Origin: Thermosporothrix hazakensis
GTDB lineage: Bacteria; Chloroflexota; Ktedonobacteria; Ktedonobacterales; Ktedonobacteraceae
Direction: 5' to 3'
Length of the DNA: 64,000 bases
Assembly: GCF_003253565.1 (NCBI RefSeq)
Contig: NZ_QKUF01000012.1
Span: 124,001 to 188,000, forward strand
The notes under the pieces were generated by a model. That model saw only the letters and a program-made list of their open reading frames with translations. It made no database searches and was not told the origin of the DNA. Numbering within the stretch: the first letter of the stretch is position 1; every line of letters begins with the position of its first letter. Made by a program: the position numbers and the translations under genes. Of this stretch, positions 1-8,527 are shown in pieces.

Positions 1-677
1 GGAGCCAGCCCCGCACCCTTCCAATCGATCAGGACGGGCTCGCCCTGCCCCTGTAACAGCGCGGTATGCGGCCAGCACTCGCCATGAATCAGCGTCACGG
101 GGAGTTCTGGCGAGGCATGCTGAATACGGCGTACCGAGGCCAGCAGTTCGCCATAGAACGGGCGAATCTCTTGCGGCATGCTCGCAAGCTCCTGTTCCAC
201 CTGATTGAGAATACGTTGTGGGAACTGGGTCGAGCGTAGCCGCGAATCGGGCAGAAGCGCCCCATCTGACTCAGTTTCGACGCGCTGTGAGAGCGTGTGA
301 AGCCGGGCAAGCAGGGTACCAAGCCGCAACAACGTCTGTTCTGAGAAGTCGGCCATGCTTCCCTTAATCCAGGTCAACAGCAGGCCGTGCCAGCCGCCAT
401 GAGAGGAAACCGGCTCATTGGCCCTCGTCAGCAGCACATGAGGCGCTGGAAACGCCCGTCTATCAAGGTATTCCAGCACCGCCGCCTCGGCCTGAAGCTC
501 CTTACGCACGTTCCCCTTGAGAGCTCGCAACATATAGCTCTCGCCCTCTTTCGAGACAACCCTGTAGATACAGCGCTGTTCAGACACATAGTCCGCAAGC
601 GGCTCCAGGTGCCCGAGCGCGATATCATAGTGTTCCAGGAGGTGCAACGCCAGGTTACGTAGAATGTGTGCTTGCAT
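1..677 (-). CDS. Aminoglycoside phosphotransferase-like protein, 3' end outside window
   Basis: The gene runs off the left edge; about 225 codons are visible, starting at an ATG at 677 with GGAGGA a few bases upstream (about 682-687). The N-terminal lobe resembles the APH/choline kinase fold: Leu-rich helices, then the strand with RCIYRVVSKEGESYMLRALK. The catalytic-loop region reads LIHGECWPHTALL, followed by VLIDWKGAG. In this family the loop is normally HGDxxxxN and the next motif D-W/F. Here the catalytic Asp is Glu and the Asn is Thr, while the later Asp is kept. The fold assignment is fairly secure. The substrate is unknown, and activity is doubtful given the altered loop. It could be a small-metabolite kinase relative or an inactive member. 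The stop codon is not in view. Confidence 0.7.
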   Translation of the reverse strand, partial: MQAHILRNLALHLLEHYDIALGHLEPLADYVSEQRCIYRVVSKEGESYMLRALKGNVRKELQAEAAVLEYLDRRAFPAPHVLLTRANEPVSSHGGWHGLLLTWIKGSMADFSEQTLLRLGTLLARLHTLSQRVETESDGALLPDSRLRSTQFPQRILNQVEQELASMPQEIRPFYGELLASVRRIQHASPELPVTLIHGECWPHTALLQGQGEPVLIDWKGAGLA

Positions 678-694
678 ACGTCCTCCTCGGGCTG

Positions 695-1465
695 CTAGAG
701 TCCCTTCGTGTAGCGCGTCAGGCCACCATCAATAAAGAACGTCGATCCGGTGACATAAGCGGAAGCATCCGAGGCCAGATACAGCGCCAGCTTCGCAACC
801 TCATCCGGCTCTCCCATACGCTTGAGTGGAATTTCTGAGATCAACTGATTGTACAGATTGGGATCATTCATTGTCTTCTCATTGATTGGCGTCCGAATGG
901 CTCCCGGCGCGATATTATTGATGGTGATGTTATAGGGAGCAAGTTCAAGACAGGCATTACGCATCATCATCCGCAGGCCACCTTTCGCACAGCAATAGGC
1001 CATATTTCCCGGCATTGGAATATCTTCATGCACAGATGAGATATTGATGATGCGGCCCGCGACCTTGCGCTTGACCATCTCCTGCGCCGCCGTCTGCGCA
1101 CAAAAAAACGGCCCCTTGAGGTTGACACTCAGCACCCGCTCAAACTGCTCTTCCGTCACGTCCAGAATCGTACCGTGTTCTTCCATTCCGGCATTGTTCA
1201 CCAGAATGTCCAGTGTGCCATAATGCTCGACCGTTTGCTTCACCAGTTGGACCGCCTGCTGTGGGTCGCTAAGATCAGCCTGCAACAGCAGACAATGCCC
1301 GTTGTTACTTTCGATCTCCTGCTTGACCTGCTCAGCGGCCTCCCGGTTGTGCCCGTAATGCACCACCACAGACGCGCCCTCGTGGGCAAACTCCTGTACG
1401 ATTGCTTTCCCGATACCGCTACTTGATCCTGTCACCAGCGCTACTTTCTGATCTAATAAACCCAC
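695..1465 (-). CDS. SDR-family oxidoreductase, glucose 1-dehydrogenase-like
   Basis: Classical short-chain dehydrogenase of 256 residues that reduces or oxidises a carbonyl/alcohol with NAD(P)H. Visible motifs: TGSSSGIG at 12-19 (dinucleotide loop), NNAG at 90-93, catalytic Ser144, and Tyr157/Lys161 in YCCAK. The stretch SSVHEDIPMPGNMAY and the end YVTGSTFFIDGG closely resemble Bacillus-type glucose 1-dehydrogenases, but substrate cannot be fixed from sequence. I chose the GTG at 1465 because AAAGGGA sits 6 nt upstream. An in-frame ATG at 1483 and an open frame back to 1660 exist, but the longer product has a non-conserved N-terminus. It is divergent from the next gene, with about 106 bases between starts. 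Confidence 0.9.
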   Translation of the reverse strand: MGLLDQKVALVTGSSSGIGKAIVQEFAHEGASVVVHYGHNREAAEQVKQEIESNNGHCLLLQADLSDPQQAVQLVKQTVEHYGTLDILVNNAGMEEHGTILDVTEEQFERVLSVNLKGPFFCAQTAAQEMVKRKVAGRIINISSVHEDIPMPGNMAYCCAKGGLRMMMRNACLELAPYNITINNIAPGAIRTPINEKTMNDPNLYNQLISEIPLKRMGEPDEVAKLALYLASDASAYVTGSTFFIDGGLTRYTKGL

Positions 1466-1558
1466 GACGATTCCCTTTCTCATAAACAACAGTATTCGCT
1501 CGTTTACCTTTCTCACGATTATCACAGTCGGGAAGATACGCCGAAACGTCCTGTGTTC

Positions 1559-1588
1559 TTGACTGGAACAAATGTTTTCTGGTATGCT
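1559..1588 (+). promoter_or_regulatory. Candidate sigma-70-type promoter
   Basis: TTGACT (1559-1564) and TATGCT (1583-1588) are separated by 18 bases and point rightwards into the winged-helix-like gene. The -10 box overlaps the second possible ATG of that gene (1584). If real, the transcript would begin near 1595 and translation would have to start further downstream than annotated. Confidence 0.35.
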
Positions 1589-2306
1589 GAAGCGTAAAGA
1601 GAACGAGAAACAGGGGGTCAAGATAGCAGACTGGCACACACTTTTTCCTCGACCGATCACCTCACCTGATGACGCGGTTGCACTGGTGAATACACTTGGT
1701 TTCTGTACCTGGGGGCCGATTTCCCGGCTGGACTTCCCTAACCTGGCCGATCATATGGGAGAAACAGCGTGGAGCGTGCTTGATCGCACCTGGACATGGA
1801 AAGATGACCTCCACTTTGAACAGCGGCTCTACTATGCAAAGCTCATCGCGGGACAACCAAGCTTCCTTTCACCGGACTTTCTTCCCGACTTTATCGCGGC
1901 CCTCGGAGAAGGCGAGCGCGACCCGTTTCGGCTCTATCTGGATGGGCGGCTCTCGCGGCAGGCGCGCGACATCTATGAATATCTGAGCGAGAATCCTGTT
2001 CAGCCCACACGCGACTTGCGGCGCGGACTTCGACTCAATGAGAAGAGCATGAAGACAGTCACCGAGCGGGCTTTGCTGGAGCTACAGCGGCGCTTCCTGA
2101 TCTGCAAGGTTGATCTGACCGGTCGCACCCGTGGCACCTATTCGTACATCTGGGATCTGGCAGAACGATACTGGCCCTCCGCCTTTGAACAGGCAAAACA
2201 GATCGAGCCCGAGGCCGCCCGGGAGCGCATCCGCGAACGCCTCTCTGTCTGTGGCATTCAACCGGATGACGCTCTCGAACAGCGGCTTTTCCTCTGGCGC
2301 TCCTAG
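1572..2306 (+). CDS. Uncharacterised protein, possibly AlkZ-related winged-helix
   Basis: A 244-residue soluble protein. I do not recognise it with certainty. It has a Trp-rich N-terminal half (CTWGP, then WSVLDRTWTWKDDLHFEQRLYYAKLIAGQP) that recalls AlkZ/YcaQ-related proteins found in Firmicutes. A central helical region (residues about 130-185) looks like a winged helix: PTRDLRRGLRLNEKSMKTV, then a basic strand CKVDLTGRTRGTYSYIWDL. No enzyme motif is visible. The start is uncertain: the first ATG (1572) and second ATG (1584) lack a Shine-Dalgarno and lie inside a promoter-like sequence. The last 4 bases overlap the convergent Nudix gene. A role in DNA repair or regulation is only a guess. 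Confidence 0.7.
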   Translation: MFSGMLKRKENEKQGVKIADWHTLFPRPITSPDDAVALVNTLGFCTWGPISRLDFPNLADHMGETAWSVLDRTWTWKDDLHFEQRLYYAKLIAGQPSFLSPDFLPDFIAALGEGERDPFRLYLDGRLSRQARDIYEYLSENPVQPTRDLRRGLRLNEKSMKTVTERALLELQRRFLICKVDLTGRTRGTYSYIWDLAERYWPSAFEQAKQIEPEAARERIRERLSVCGIQPDDALEQRLFLWRS

Positions 2307-2776
2307 TCACGCACGATCAGGTGGACCGGCGCTTCAGGCAGTTCCAGCAGTGTCTTGCGCAGAAAATCGGGCTTGAGATTGAGCGCGGGGACCTGATCCA
2401 GAGGGAACCAGCGATAGATCAGATGCACGTCTTTCTCATACCCGAGAAACGCTTCCTGCTGATAGACAGAGGACGAGGAGGGAAACGAGATCAAGAAATA
2501 CAGCCCGAGCTCTTGAAACGTGCGCTCCCCATCCTGAAAGAAGTTCTCGGCGATCCAGAGCAGCCGTTCAATAGACGCCTGCTCGTTGAGTTCTTCGCGC
2601 ATCTCACGGATGAGGCTCTCGTGCGAGGTCTCGTCAAATTCGGCGCGGCCTCCAGGCAGAAACCAGAAATCGGCATCCTCAAAGCGGTTCAGCAACACGC
2701 GCCCGTTGTGCAGGGCAACGCCTCCCACACGGCAATGAAAGCGGGTCTTGCCGTGGTCAAAAGAAATCATGGTCAA
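2303..2776 (-). CDS. Nudix hydrolase
   Basis: A 157-residue protein with a clear Nudix box: GGRAEFDE, then TSHESLI, then REMREEL. This fits GX5EX7REUXEEXGU except that the penultimate Gly position is Asn. Nudix enzymes hydrolyse nucleoside diphosphates linked to another group (oxidised dNTPs, NDP-sugars, ADP-ribose and similar) using Mg2+ bound by the box glutamates. Flanking beta strands (FHCRVGGVALHNGRVLL and FWFLPGG) are typical. Nothing in the sequence or neighbourhood fixes the substrate; housecleaning is the default guess. The gene converges with the preceding one, overlapping by 4 bases, and is separated by about 100 bases from the ECF ATPase gene. Confidence 0.9.
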   Translation of the reverse strand: MTMISFDHGKTRFHCRVGGVALHNGRVLLNRFEDADFWFLPGGRAEFDETSHESLIREMREELNEQASIERLLWIAENFFQDGERTFQELGLYFLISFPSSSSVYQQEAFLGYEKDVHLIYRWFPLDQVPALNLKPDFLRKTLLELPEAPVHLIVRD

Positions 2777-2882
2777 GGTCTTACTCCTTTTTGTGTAGAA
2801 ACGAAGGGGGAGGCTTATTCTATCTCAACAGCATCTGGCTGTCAACAGGAGGCAGAAAAAAGCGCCCGATGGGCGAGCGCTT

Positions 2883-4631
2883 TCAGGCGGGACTGCTGAT
2901 CTTAAGGGCCTCGACCCACTGGCGCACCGTAATCAGTGGCGGCAGGTCGGGCAGTGTCTGGCGGAACCGGTTCGCCAGCGCAGCCGCTTGCGGCGGCTGT
3001 AAGCCCGTGCGCTGTAAGAGTTCGGGCGTGCTGAACAACGTTGTGGGCGTGCCGGTGAAGACCAGCGAGCCATCACGAAACGCCACCACCCGCTGACAGT
3101 ATTCCGCAACGAGTGTCATATCATGCGTAATCAGCAGAATCGTCTTGCCCTGCTGCTGAAGCTCGCACAGCAGTTGCATGATTCCATTGATCGAGCGGAA
3201 ATCCTGCCCGGTCGTTGGCTCATCGACAATCAGAATATCCGGACCCATCGCAAGCACCGCTGCCACTGCCAGCCGTTGCCGCTGGCCCTTGCTCAAAAAC
3301 AGCGGATCTTCATCCGCATACTGAGTCAAGTTCACGGCTTCAAGGGTGGCCTCAACGCGTCGGCGGCGCTCTGCCAGCGGCACGCCCAGATTCTTCAGGC
3401 CATAGGCTACCTCATCGCGTACCTTGCGGCAGAACAATTGATGATCCGGGTTCTGGAAGACATAGCCTACAGAAAGCGGGATCCGTTTACGTACACGTTT
3501 ACGTGTCAGATCCTGCCCGAGCACCCGCACCGTTCCCCCGCTATGTCGATAGATCCCGGCAAGGATCTTCGCGAAGGTTGTCTTCCCGCTGCCGTTCGGC
3601 CCCAGAAGCGCCAGCATCTCCCCTCGATACAACGACACCGAAACGTCTTTCAGCGCAAGCGTGCCCTCCTCATAGCGATAGCTCACATGTGACGCCTCAA
3701 TTACCGGCTCCCGGACCGGTACTTCGCTCACTGGAGGCGGAACGTTCGGTGCGAGCTGCGGCGGCATGAAACACTGTTCCGCCTCGGCCAGCGTCAGCGG
3801 CGGGCGCTCCTGATACATACGATCTGTCTGCCAGGAGATACGCACCAGTTCGCCCGTGGACGCGCCACTCTCCTGCAAAAGCTCACGCTGTGCATAGAAC
3901 CTGGCGGGAGGCGCAACCAGCTCAAGATGTCCCTCATGCAGCAGCGCAATTCGATCACAGAACGCGGAGAGGATGTCGGGATCCTGCTCAACCAGCACCA
4001 CCGTCATCTGATAATCGCGTCGCAGCCGAGCGATAGTCTCCACCACCTCCCGCTTGCCTACCGGGTCGAGGTCGCTCGTCGGCTCGTCAAGGATCAAGAG
4101 CCGGGGCCGCAGCGCCAGAAAGGCCGCGATTGCCACCCGTTGCTTCTGGCCGCCTGAGAGGTCCGCCGGATGAATATAAGCCGCACCGGGCCACAGATGC
4201 GCCAGCCCGACACTTGCCAGCGCCTCGCGAGCCCGCTGCACGATTTCGGTCTGCGGAAGATTGCGAATCTGCAAGCCAAAGCCCAGTTCATGCAACAGAT
4301 CCATCCGCAGGAACTGGTTCTCGGGGTCCTGTAAGACCATGCCTATCTGTTGCTGTCCGGCGCTCTTCTCGGTGATCGGCTCTCCAAGCACCTCGACCGT
4401 ACCACGAAAATATGAAGGTAGTTGCTCGGTGGACAGACGGGCCGAATAGGGAAGAATGCCCATCAACGTACGGCAGAGCGTGGTTTTGCCCGCGCCACTG
4501 GGCCCGGTAATACCAAAACACTCCCCCTCATTGATGGTCAGCGAGATATCGCGTAGCGTCCAGGGATTCGGCTTCTCGTTAAAGGTCGGATAGCGCCACC
4601 AGAGGCCCGCGACCGAAACAGCGACAGACAT
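2883..4631 (-). CDS. ECF transporter, fused double ATP-binding subunit
   Basis: Cytoplasmic ATPase of an energy-coupling-factor vitamin/metal importer, with both ABC domains in one 582-residue chain (the EcfA1-EcfA2 or YkoD layout). Domain 1: Walker A GPSGAGKTT at about 43-51, Q-loop QDPENQF, signature LSGGQKQR at 158-165, Walker B LLILDEP at 178-184. Domain 2: Walker A GPNGSGKT at 344-351, QNPDHQLF, signature LSKGQRQR at 446-453, Walker B ILIVDEP at 466-472. The Q-loop sequences are diagnostic of ECF ATPases. Both sites look catalytically complete. The gene follows ecfT by about 19 bases, with a good GGAAGGAAG ribosome site. No S component lies nearby, so the substrate is unknown. Confidence 0.92.
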   Translation of the reverse strand: MSVAVSVAGLWWRYPTFNEKPNPWTLRDISLTINEGECFGITGPSGAGKTTLCRTLMGILPYSARLSTEQLPSYFRGTVEVLGEPITEKSAGQQQIGMVLQDPENQFLRMDLLHELGFGLQIRNLPQTEIVQRAREALASVGLAHLWPGAAYIHPADLSGGQKQRVAIAAFLALRPRLLILDEPTSDLDPVGKREVVETIARLRRDYQMTVVLVEQDPDILSAFCDRIALLHEGHLELVAPPARFYAQRELLQESGASTGELVRISWQTDRMYQERPPLTLAEAEQCFMPPQLAPNVPPPVSEVPVREPVIEASHVSYRYEEGTLALKDVSVSLYRGEMLALLGPNGSGKTTFAKILAGIYRHSGGTVRVLGQDLTRKRVRKRIPLSVGYVFQNPDHQLFCRKVRDEVAYGLKNLGVPLAERRRRVEATLEAVNLTQYADEDPLFLSKGQRQRLAVAAVLAMGPDILIVDEPTTGQDFRSINGIMQLLCELQQQGKTILLITHDMTLVAEYCQRVVAFRDGSLVFTGTPTTLFSTPELLQRTGLQPPQAAALANRFRQTLPDLPPLITVRQWVEALKISSPA

Positions 4632-4650
4632 CTTCTTCCTTCCCTTTCCT

Positions 4651-5727
4651 TTACAAGAGCTGTAGCAGCCATGTCGTCAGATGCAAGCGGGGTCCAAAAG
4701 TCAAAAAGAGCAGGATCGCACAGACAAGCAGAGCGGCCCAATCAAGTGGGCGCAGAGGCTGTACCTCATAAAATGGCTCGTAGCGCTGGGTAATGCCATA
4801 GCCTCTCGCCTGCAAAGCATCGCCGATCTCGCTAGAACGCCGAATCATCACGGCAACCATCGGCACGGCAGTACTTGCCAGATTGCGAAGCAGACGAATA
4901 AAGCTACTCGGTCGGGCATGAATCGCCCGGGCTACCTGTGCCTGCCTGATGGTCTGATAGTCGGTCAATGCGAGGTCAAGCGCGCGAAAGACAGTGCTCA
5001 CAAAGAAGACGACTGGCTGTGGAACGCGCAGTTGCCGAAGCAGGCCGATCAGCTCGGCATCACGGCTGGATGTCACCAGCGCGATAGTTGCCAGCATCAT
5101 GCCCGAATAGCCAATCACCTTGACGAAGGCAAAAAGCAGGCCCTGATCGCTGATATAGAGCGCCAGCGGATGGAAAAACGGGATACTCACCAATGGCCAT
5201 GAAGGCAGCGACCAGAGATTCGTAACAAGCAGCGTGATCGCTGTCGCAAGCGCAATCCCCAGCAACAGGCCGCGCCGCCAGAGAAAATAGCCGCCCGCGA
5301 TCGCCAGCCAGATGACCTGCCAGACCGCGAAGCCAAGCACGATATGACCGGAATAGACAGGCACATTGACCAGCGTCAGTCTGCCAGGCACCGGGTTAAA
5401 GAGCGTCCACGAGAGAAAAATACTGAGGAGCGCAGGCAGAATGAGGAGAATATAGAACCGCGCCGTCCGCCAGGGCATCCCCGCGCCAAGAAATATCACC
5501 AGTGAGAACGCCCAGAAGAGACAGGCCGCCACCGGATCGAAGGGCGCAACATTGATCGCACGCAACTGGGCCAGCGAGAGACAGAGAATCAGCAGGATAC
5601 GCGTCAATAGATGGAGCTCCGAGAACGGGGCCCCGATCCGCCGTGTGAACAGGAACGAGCGCACATAGCGTCGCCCCGCCGGGACCTGCAAAAAAAGCGC
5701 GTCTTGATCGACCTGACTACTCTTCAA
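4651..5727 (-). CDS. ECF transporter transmembrane subunit T
   Basis: Integral membrane scaffold of an ECF importer, about 358 residues from the preferred start. Several hydrophobic helices precede the two signature coupling-helix motifs, visible as ARAIHARP and ALQARGYG. These Ala-Arg-containing motifs dock into the ATPase dimer. I chose the TTG at 5727 because AGAGGAGG lies 8 nt upstream. An in-frame ATG at 5766 would add 13 residues that merely translate this ribosome site. The gene lies between folE (134 bases upstream) and the fused ATPase gene, all on the same strand. Co-transcription with the preQ1 genes is possible because no clear terminator lies between. The transported molecule is not known. 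Confidence 0.9.
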   Translation of the reverse strand: MKSSQVDQDALFLQVPAGRRYVRSFLFTRRIGAPFSELHLLTRILLILCLSLAQLRAINVAPFDPVAACLFWAFSLVIFLGAGMPWRTARFYILLILPALLSIFLSWTLFNPVPGRLTLVNVPVYSGHIVLGFAVWQVIWLAIAGGYFLWRRGLLLGIALATAITLLVTNLWSLPSWPLVSIPFFHPLALYISDQGLLFAFVKVIGYSGMMLATIALVTSSRDAELIGLLRQLRVPQPVVFFVSTVFRALDLALTDYQTIRQAQVARAIHARPSSFIRLLRNLASTAVPMVAVMIRRSSEIGDALQARGYGITQRYEPFYEVQPLRPLDWAALLVCAILLFLTFGPRLHLTTWLLQLL

Positions 5728-5861
5728 CGGAATATCCTCCTCTCCCTGAAACCTGTTACAGGACATACTTCTTTTTCATACCACTCAGTGCTTCTAGCTA
5801 TTCAATATAGAGCATGAAATGGGCAATCTTCAACGAAGAAAGCCCGGGAGGGAAAAACGGC

Positions 5862-6479
5862 CTAAGAGCCAATCAGGCGTAGAAATTCAAGACGCGTTTC
5901 ACTTTCCGCCCGAAACACACCCCTCATCACAGAAGATGTCATAATGCCGGGAGTTCTGATGCCCCGCGAGACCATGCAGAGATGCTCACCTTTCAGCACA
6001 ACAGCAACATCCGGCGTACCGGTAATACGGCTCACCTCATCAGCTATCTGCTCACCGAGCCGCTCCTGAAGCTGCAATTGATGCGCAAATTGATGCGCGA
6101 TCCGGGCAAACTTCGAGAGACCAAGCACCTGATCGCCAGCGATATAGCCAATTGCTACATCGCACCAGAACGGCATCAGATGGTGTTCACACATGGAATA
6201 GACGCGCAGTCCAGAAACACAGACCATCTGATCTGTAGACACGGACGAGAAGCAGGTGTCGGTCACCCCCGGCTCGTATTCGATGAATTCACGCCAGCTA
6301 TCGGCCCAGCGACGCGGCGTGTCGCGTAAGCCCTCGCGGTCCGGGTCTTCACCAAGCGCCTGCAACAGCTCGCGACCCAGGCGCAACAATGCTCCATAAT
6401 CAACGCGTTTTGATTCATGCAGCACAGGCCGCTGCTTCTGTTGCCCGTTTTCGCGGGCTTCGTCCGTGTAGAGCGCCAT
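5862..6479 (-). CDS. folE: GTP cyclohydrolase I
   Basis: Converts GTP to 7,8-dihydroneopterin triphosphate, the first step shared by folate and 7-deazaguanine (queuosine) synthesis; cytosolic, normally a decamer. Length is 205 residues, normal for the family. Zinc ligands are visible as Cys97 and His100 in SMCEHHL and Cys168 in GEHLCM, matching E. coli Cys110/His113/Cys181. Substrate-binding stretches GLSKFARI and GIRTPG are present. The start is supported by AGAGGTG upstream. It lies about 27 bases after queE on the same strand as the queFCDE genes, so here FolE very likely supplies dihydroneopterin triphosphate to QueD. Whether it also serves folate cannot be told from this window. Confidence 0.97.
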   Translation of the reverse strand: MALYTDEARENGQQKQRPVLHESKRVDYGALLRLGRELLQALGEDPDREGLRDTPRRWADSWREFIEYEPGVTDTCFSSVSTDQMVCVSGLRVYSMCEHHLMPFWCDVAIGYIAGDQVLGLSKFARIAHQFAHQLQLQERLGEQIADEVSRITGTPDVAVVLKGEHLCMVSRGIRTPGIMTSSVMRGVFRAESETRLEFLRLIGS

Positions 6480-6506
6480 CTTTACACCTCTTTTCGTGAG
6501 AACAGT

Positions 6507-7259
6507 CTAGACGCCGCGCTTATTCCCCCAGAGCAGCACATGCAACTGAGGCAGTACGGTAACGGTATACCATCGGTCCTCGGTTACACGCTGAATCAGC
6601 CAGTCGAGCCGTTCAAGCAGCCCCGCCGTGTCAATCGTATTAGAGACATGGGGCGGCGTATGGTTCCCGACCTGCAAATACAGCGGAACCTCGGGGTAAC
6701 GCGCCGCAAGCTCCTTCGCGTAGGCATAATCGACTTCATCAAAGATGACTATCTTCAAACAGATGGCCGGTTGCTTCTCGCCCTGACGCGCATACTGCAA
6801 ACAACGGTCCAGACGCTCCCAGTTCGTCGGCCAGGGATTTCCCATCCCCGGTGCTTTGGGAGAGAGCGTCAGATAGTCGAGTTTCGCGAACCAGGGCTGC
6901 GCAATACTCCCCTGCGTCTCAATCGTAAAAGTGTAACCAGCCTCGTGGCCGAGATCAATCAGCGCTTCCAGCGGCTGCATGGCAGGATTGCCGCCCGAGA
7001 GCGTCACCAGGATTGGCGTCTGCTTGGAGAGGCGTTGAATCTCGGCAAAGATCTCGGTGGCGCTCATTGGCTTCCAATCGCCCTTGTACTCGGGCAGCAC
7101 CGCATAGAGCGTATCGCAGCGCTGGCACCGATAGTCACAGCCACCGGTACGCACAAACACAGTTGGCTTGCCGATCAGTGCGCCCTCTCCCTGAATCGTC
7201 GGACCGAAGATCTCGGAGACGGCTATTGTCTTTTCCGCCCGCTTAACAGCAACGCTCAT
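6507..7259 (-). CDS. queE: 7-carboxy-7-deazaguanine synthase (radical SAM)
   Basis: Radical SAM enzyme that contracts 6-carboxytetrahydropterin to 7-carboxy-7-deazaguanine in the preQ0 pathway. Of 250 residues, the cluster-binding motif is Cys41-x3-Cys45-x2-Cys48 (GGCDYRCQRCD), the compact CX3CX2C spacing. It is preceded by the QueE-typical start VSEIFGPTIQGEG. TLSGGNPAMQP corresponds to the SAM-binding GGEP-like segment. I chose the ATG at 7259, with GGAG 5 nt upstream; a GTG 6 bases earlier overlaps the queD stop. The near-contact with queD indicates translational coupling. The C-terminus is longer than the shortest QueE proteins but contains no extra recognisable domain. Confidence 0.95.
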   Translation of the reverse strand: MSVAVKRAEKTIAVSEIFGPTIQGEGALIGKPTVFVRTGGCDYRCQRCDTLYAVLPEYKGDWKPMSATEIFAEIQRLSKQTPILVTLSGGNPAMQPLEALIDLGHEAGYTFTIETQGSIAQPWFAKLDYLTLSPKAPGMGNPWPTNWERLDRCLQYARQGEKQPAICLKIVIFDEVDYAYAKELAARYPEVPLYLQVGNHTPPHVSNTIDTAGLLERLDWLIQRVTEDRWYTVTVLPQLHVLLWGNKRGV

Positions 7260-7261
7260 AC

Positions 7262-7717
7262 TCACTCCAATCCTCGCTCAGCCCTGGTGATCTCGGCATA
7301 GCCTTTTGCGGTCTCCCAGAGCCGCACACGGTACAGTAGATCTTCGGAGACGCCGCCTGCAACCAGGGCATCCCAGATCCAGTGAACCAGATTTTCCGCG
7401 GTGGTGCGAATCCCGGTCAGCGCGTTCAGGTCGTTGTGATCCATCCCGCCACGCTCAACGGGCTGTGCAGCCGGACCACGCGGCACCGAGTCCCCCAATT
7501 CCTCTATAATCGTCCGATTGACAATCGACTTCAGATCATCAAAATCCATGACCATGCCATCAGAGGACTGGCCGGGCGCCTCCTGAATAGGGCCACGCAA
7601 TGAGATTTCCAGGCGATACGAGTGACCGTGAGGACGGCGGCACTTTCCCTTATGGCCGGGTAAATGATGCATCGCCTCAAATGTAAATTCTCGTGTCACT
7701 ATCGCGTATCTTGGCAT
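7262..7717 (-). CDS. queD: 6-carboxytetrahydropterin synthase
   Basis: Converts dihydroneopterin triphosphate to 6-carboxy-5,6,7,8-tetrahydropterin, step two of preQ0 synthesis. The 151-residue protein shows the PTPS/QueD pattern: FEAMHHL (His17), catalytic Cys26 in GKCRRPHGH, zinc ligands His30 and His32, then MVMDFDDLK, MDHNDLN and RTTAENLVHWIW. The ribosome site GAGGAG lies 5 bases before the ATG. It sits directly between queC (15 bases) and queE (contact), so all are presumably on one mRNA. A QueD role rather than eukaryotic-type PTPS follows from the Cys-x3-His-x-His spacing and from the neighbours. Confidence 0.95.
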   Translation of the reverse strand: MPRYAIVTREFTFEAMHHLPGHKGKCRRPHGHSYRLEISLRGPIQEAPGQSSDGMVMDFDDLKSIVNRTIIEELGDSVPRGPAAQPVERGGMDHNDLNALTGIRTTAENLVHWIWDALVAGGVSEDLLYRVRLWETAKGYAEITRAERGLE

Positions 7718-7732
7718 AATGCTCCTCTAGGA

Positions 7733-8479
7733 TTATCTTTCGTAAACCGATGGGTCCGGCTCACGCTCGTACACGGTTGGATCAGGCACGCCTGCCAGCA
7801 AGAAGGCTTCGCGACGCTCAACGCAGGTGCCACAGAGACCACAGTGCTGCTCTCCACCCTCGTAGCAGCTCCATGTCTGCTCAAAGGGTACACCCAGGCT
7901 TGCCCCCAGACGCGCAATCTGGGCTTTCGTAAAGCGCATAAACGGCACCTCAACCGTCACCGTGTTATCATCCATTGAGCGAGCAAGCATGGTGTTAAAG
8001 GCCTCAACAAAGGCCGGGCGACAATCAGGATACTGTGAATGATCCCCCGCATGAGCCGCGTAGGCGATCACGCTGGCTCCCTCGTTCCACGCCACTGTAG
8101 CCGCCTGAAGCAACATGTTCGGGTTACGATAGGGAACGACGGTGATCTTCATGTTGTCGTCGCTATAATGGCCGTGTGGCATCTCCACATCAGCATTGAG
8201 CAGCGCAGAGGTCGAGTTTGGCGAGAGGCGAGCAATCGGAAGCTCAATCGTCTCGTGCAGGATCTCAAGCGCCTGCGGGCCGCTGCTGTAGCGCTGGCGC
8301 AGGTGCTCAATATAGCGCTTCGCGTAATCCAGCTCTTTCAGATGCCGTTGTCCATAATCGAACGACAGAAGATGCAGGTTGAAGCCAGCAGCCGCGTAAT
8401 AATAGGAAAGCACACAGCTATCCATGCCGCCACTGACAATCAGCACTGCTCGACGCGTATTTTTCATAGCATCAGACAT
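7733..8479 (-). CDS. queC: 7-cyano-7-deazaguanine synthase
   Basis: ATP-dependent enzyme that turns 7-carboxy-7-deazaguanine into preQ0. The PP-loop SGGMDS is at 16-21 of a 248-residue protein, followed by LLSFDYGQRHLKEL, which is characteristic of QueC. The C-terminal zinc site is SCYEGGEQHCGLCGTC. I chose the ATG at 8479, with GGAG 7 bases upstream; the frame continues to a GTG at 8512 without a ribosome site. The extreme C-terminus is unusual: PDPTVYERE is immediately repeated as PDPSVYER, a small tandem duplication just before the stop. It is followed by queD after 15 bases. Confidence 0.95.
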   Translation of the reverse strand: MSDAMKNTRRAVLIVSGGMDSCVLSYYYAAAGFNLHLLSFDYGQRHLKELDYAKRYIEHLRQRYSSGPQALEILHETIELPIARLSPNSTSALLNADVEMPHGHYSDDNMKITVVPYRNPNMLLQAATVAWNEGASVIAYAAHAGDHSQYPDCRPAFVEAFNTMLARSMDDNTVTVEVPFMRFTKAQIARLGASLGVPFEQTWSCYEGGEQHCGLCGTCVERREAFLLAGVPDPTVYEREPDPSVYER

Positions 8480-8527
8480 GAACTTCTCCACTTCTTCAAA
8501 ATACCGCTTCACGGATATATACTACAG

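Noticed and set aside
387..662. Plus-strand 91-codon frame opposite the first gene
   Set aside because: Shadow of the APH-like gene, which has a ribosome site and recognisable motifs.
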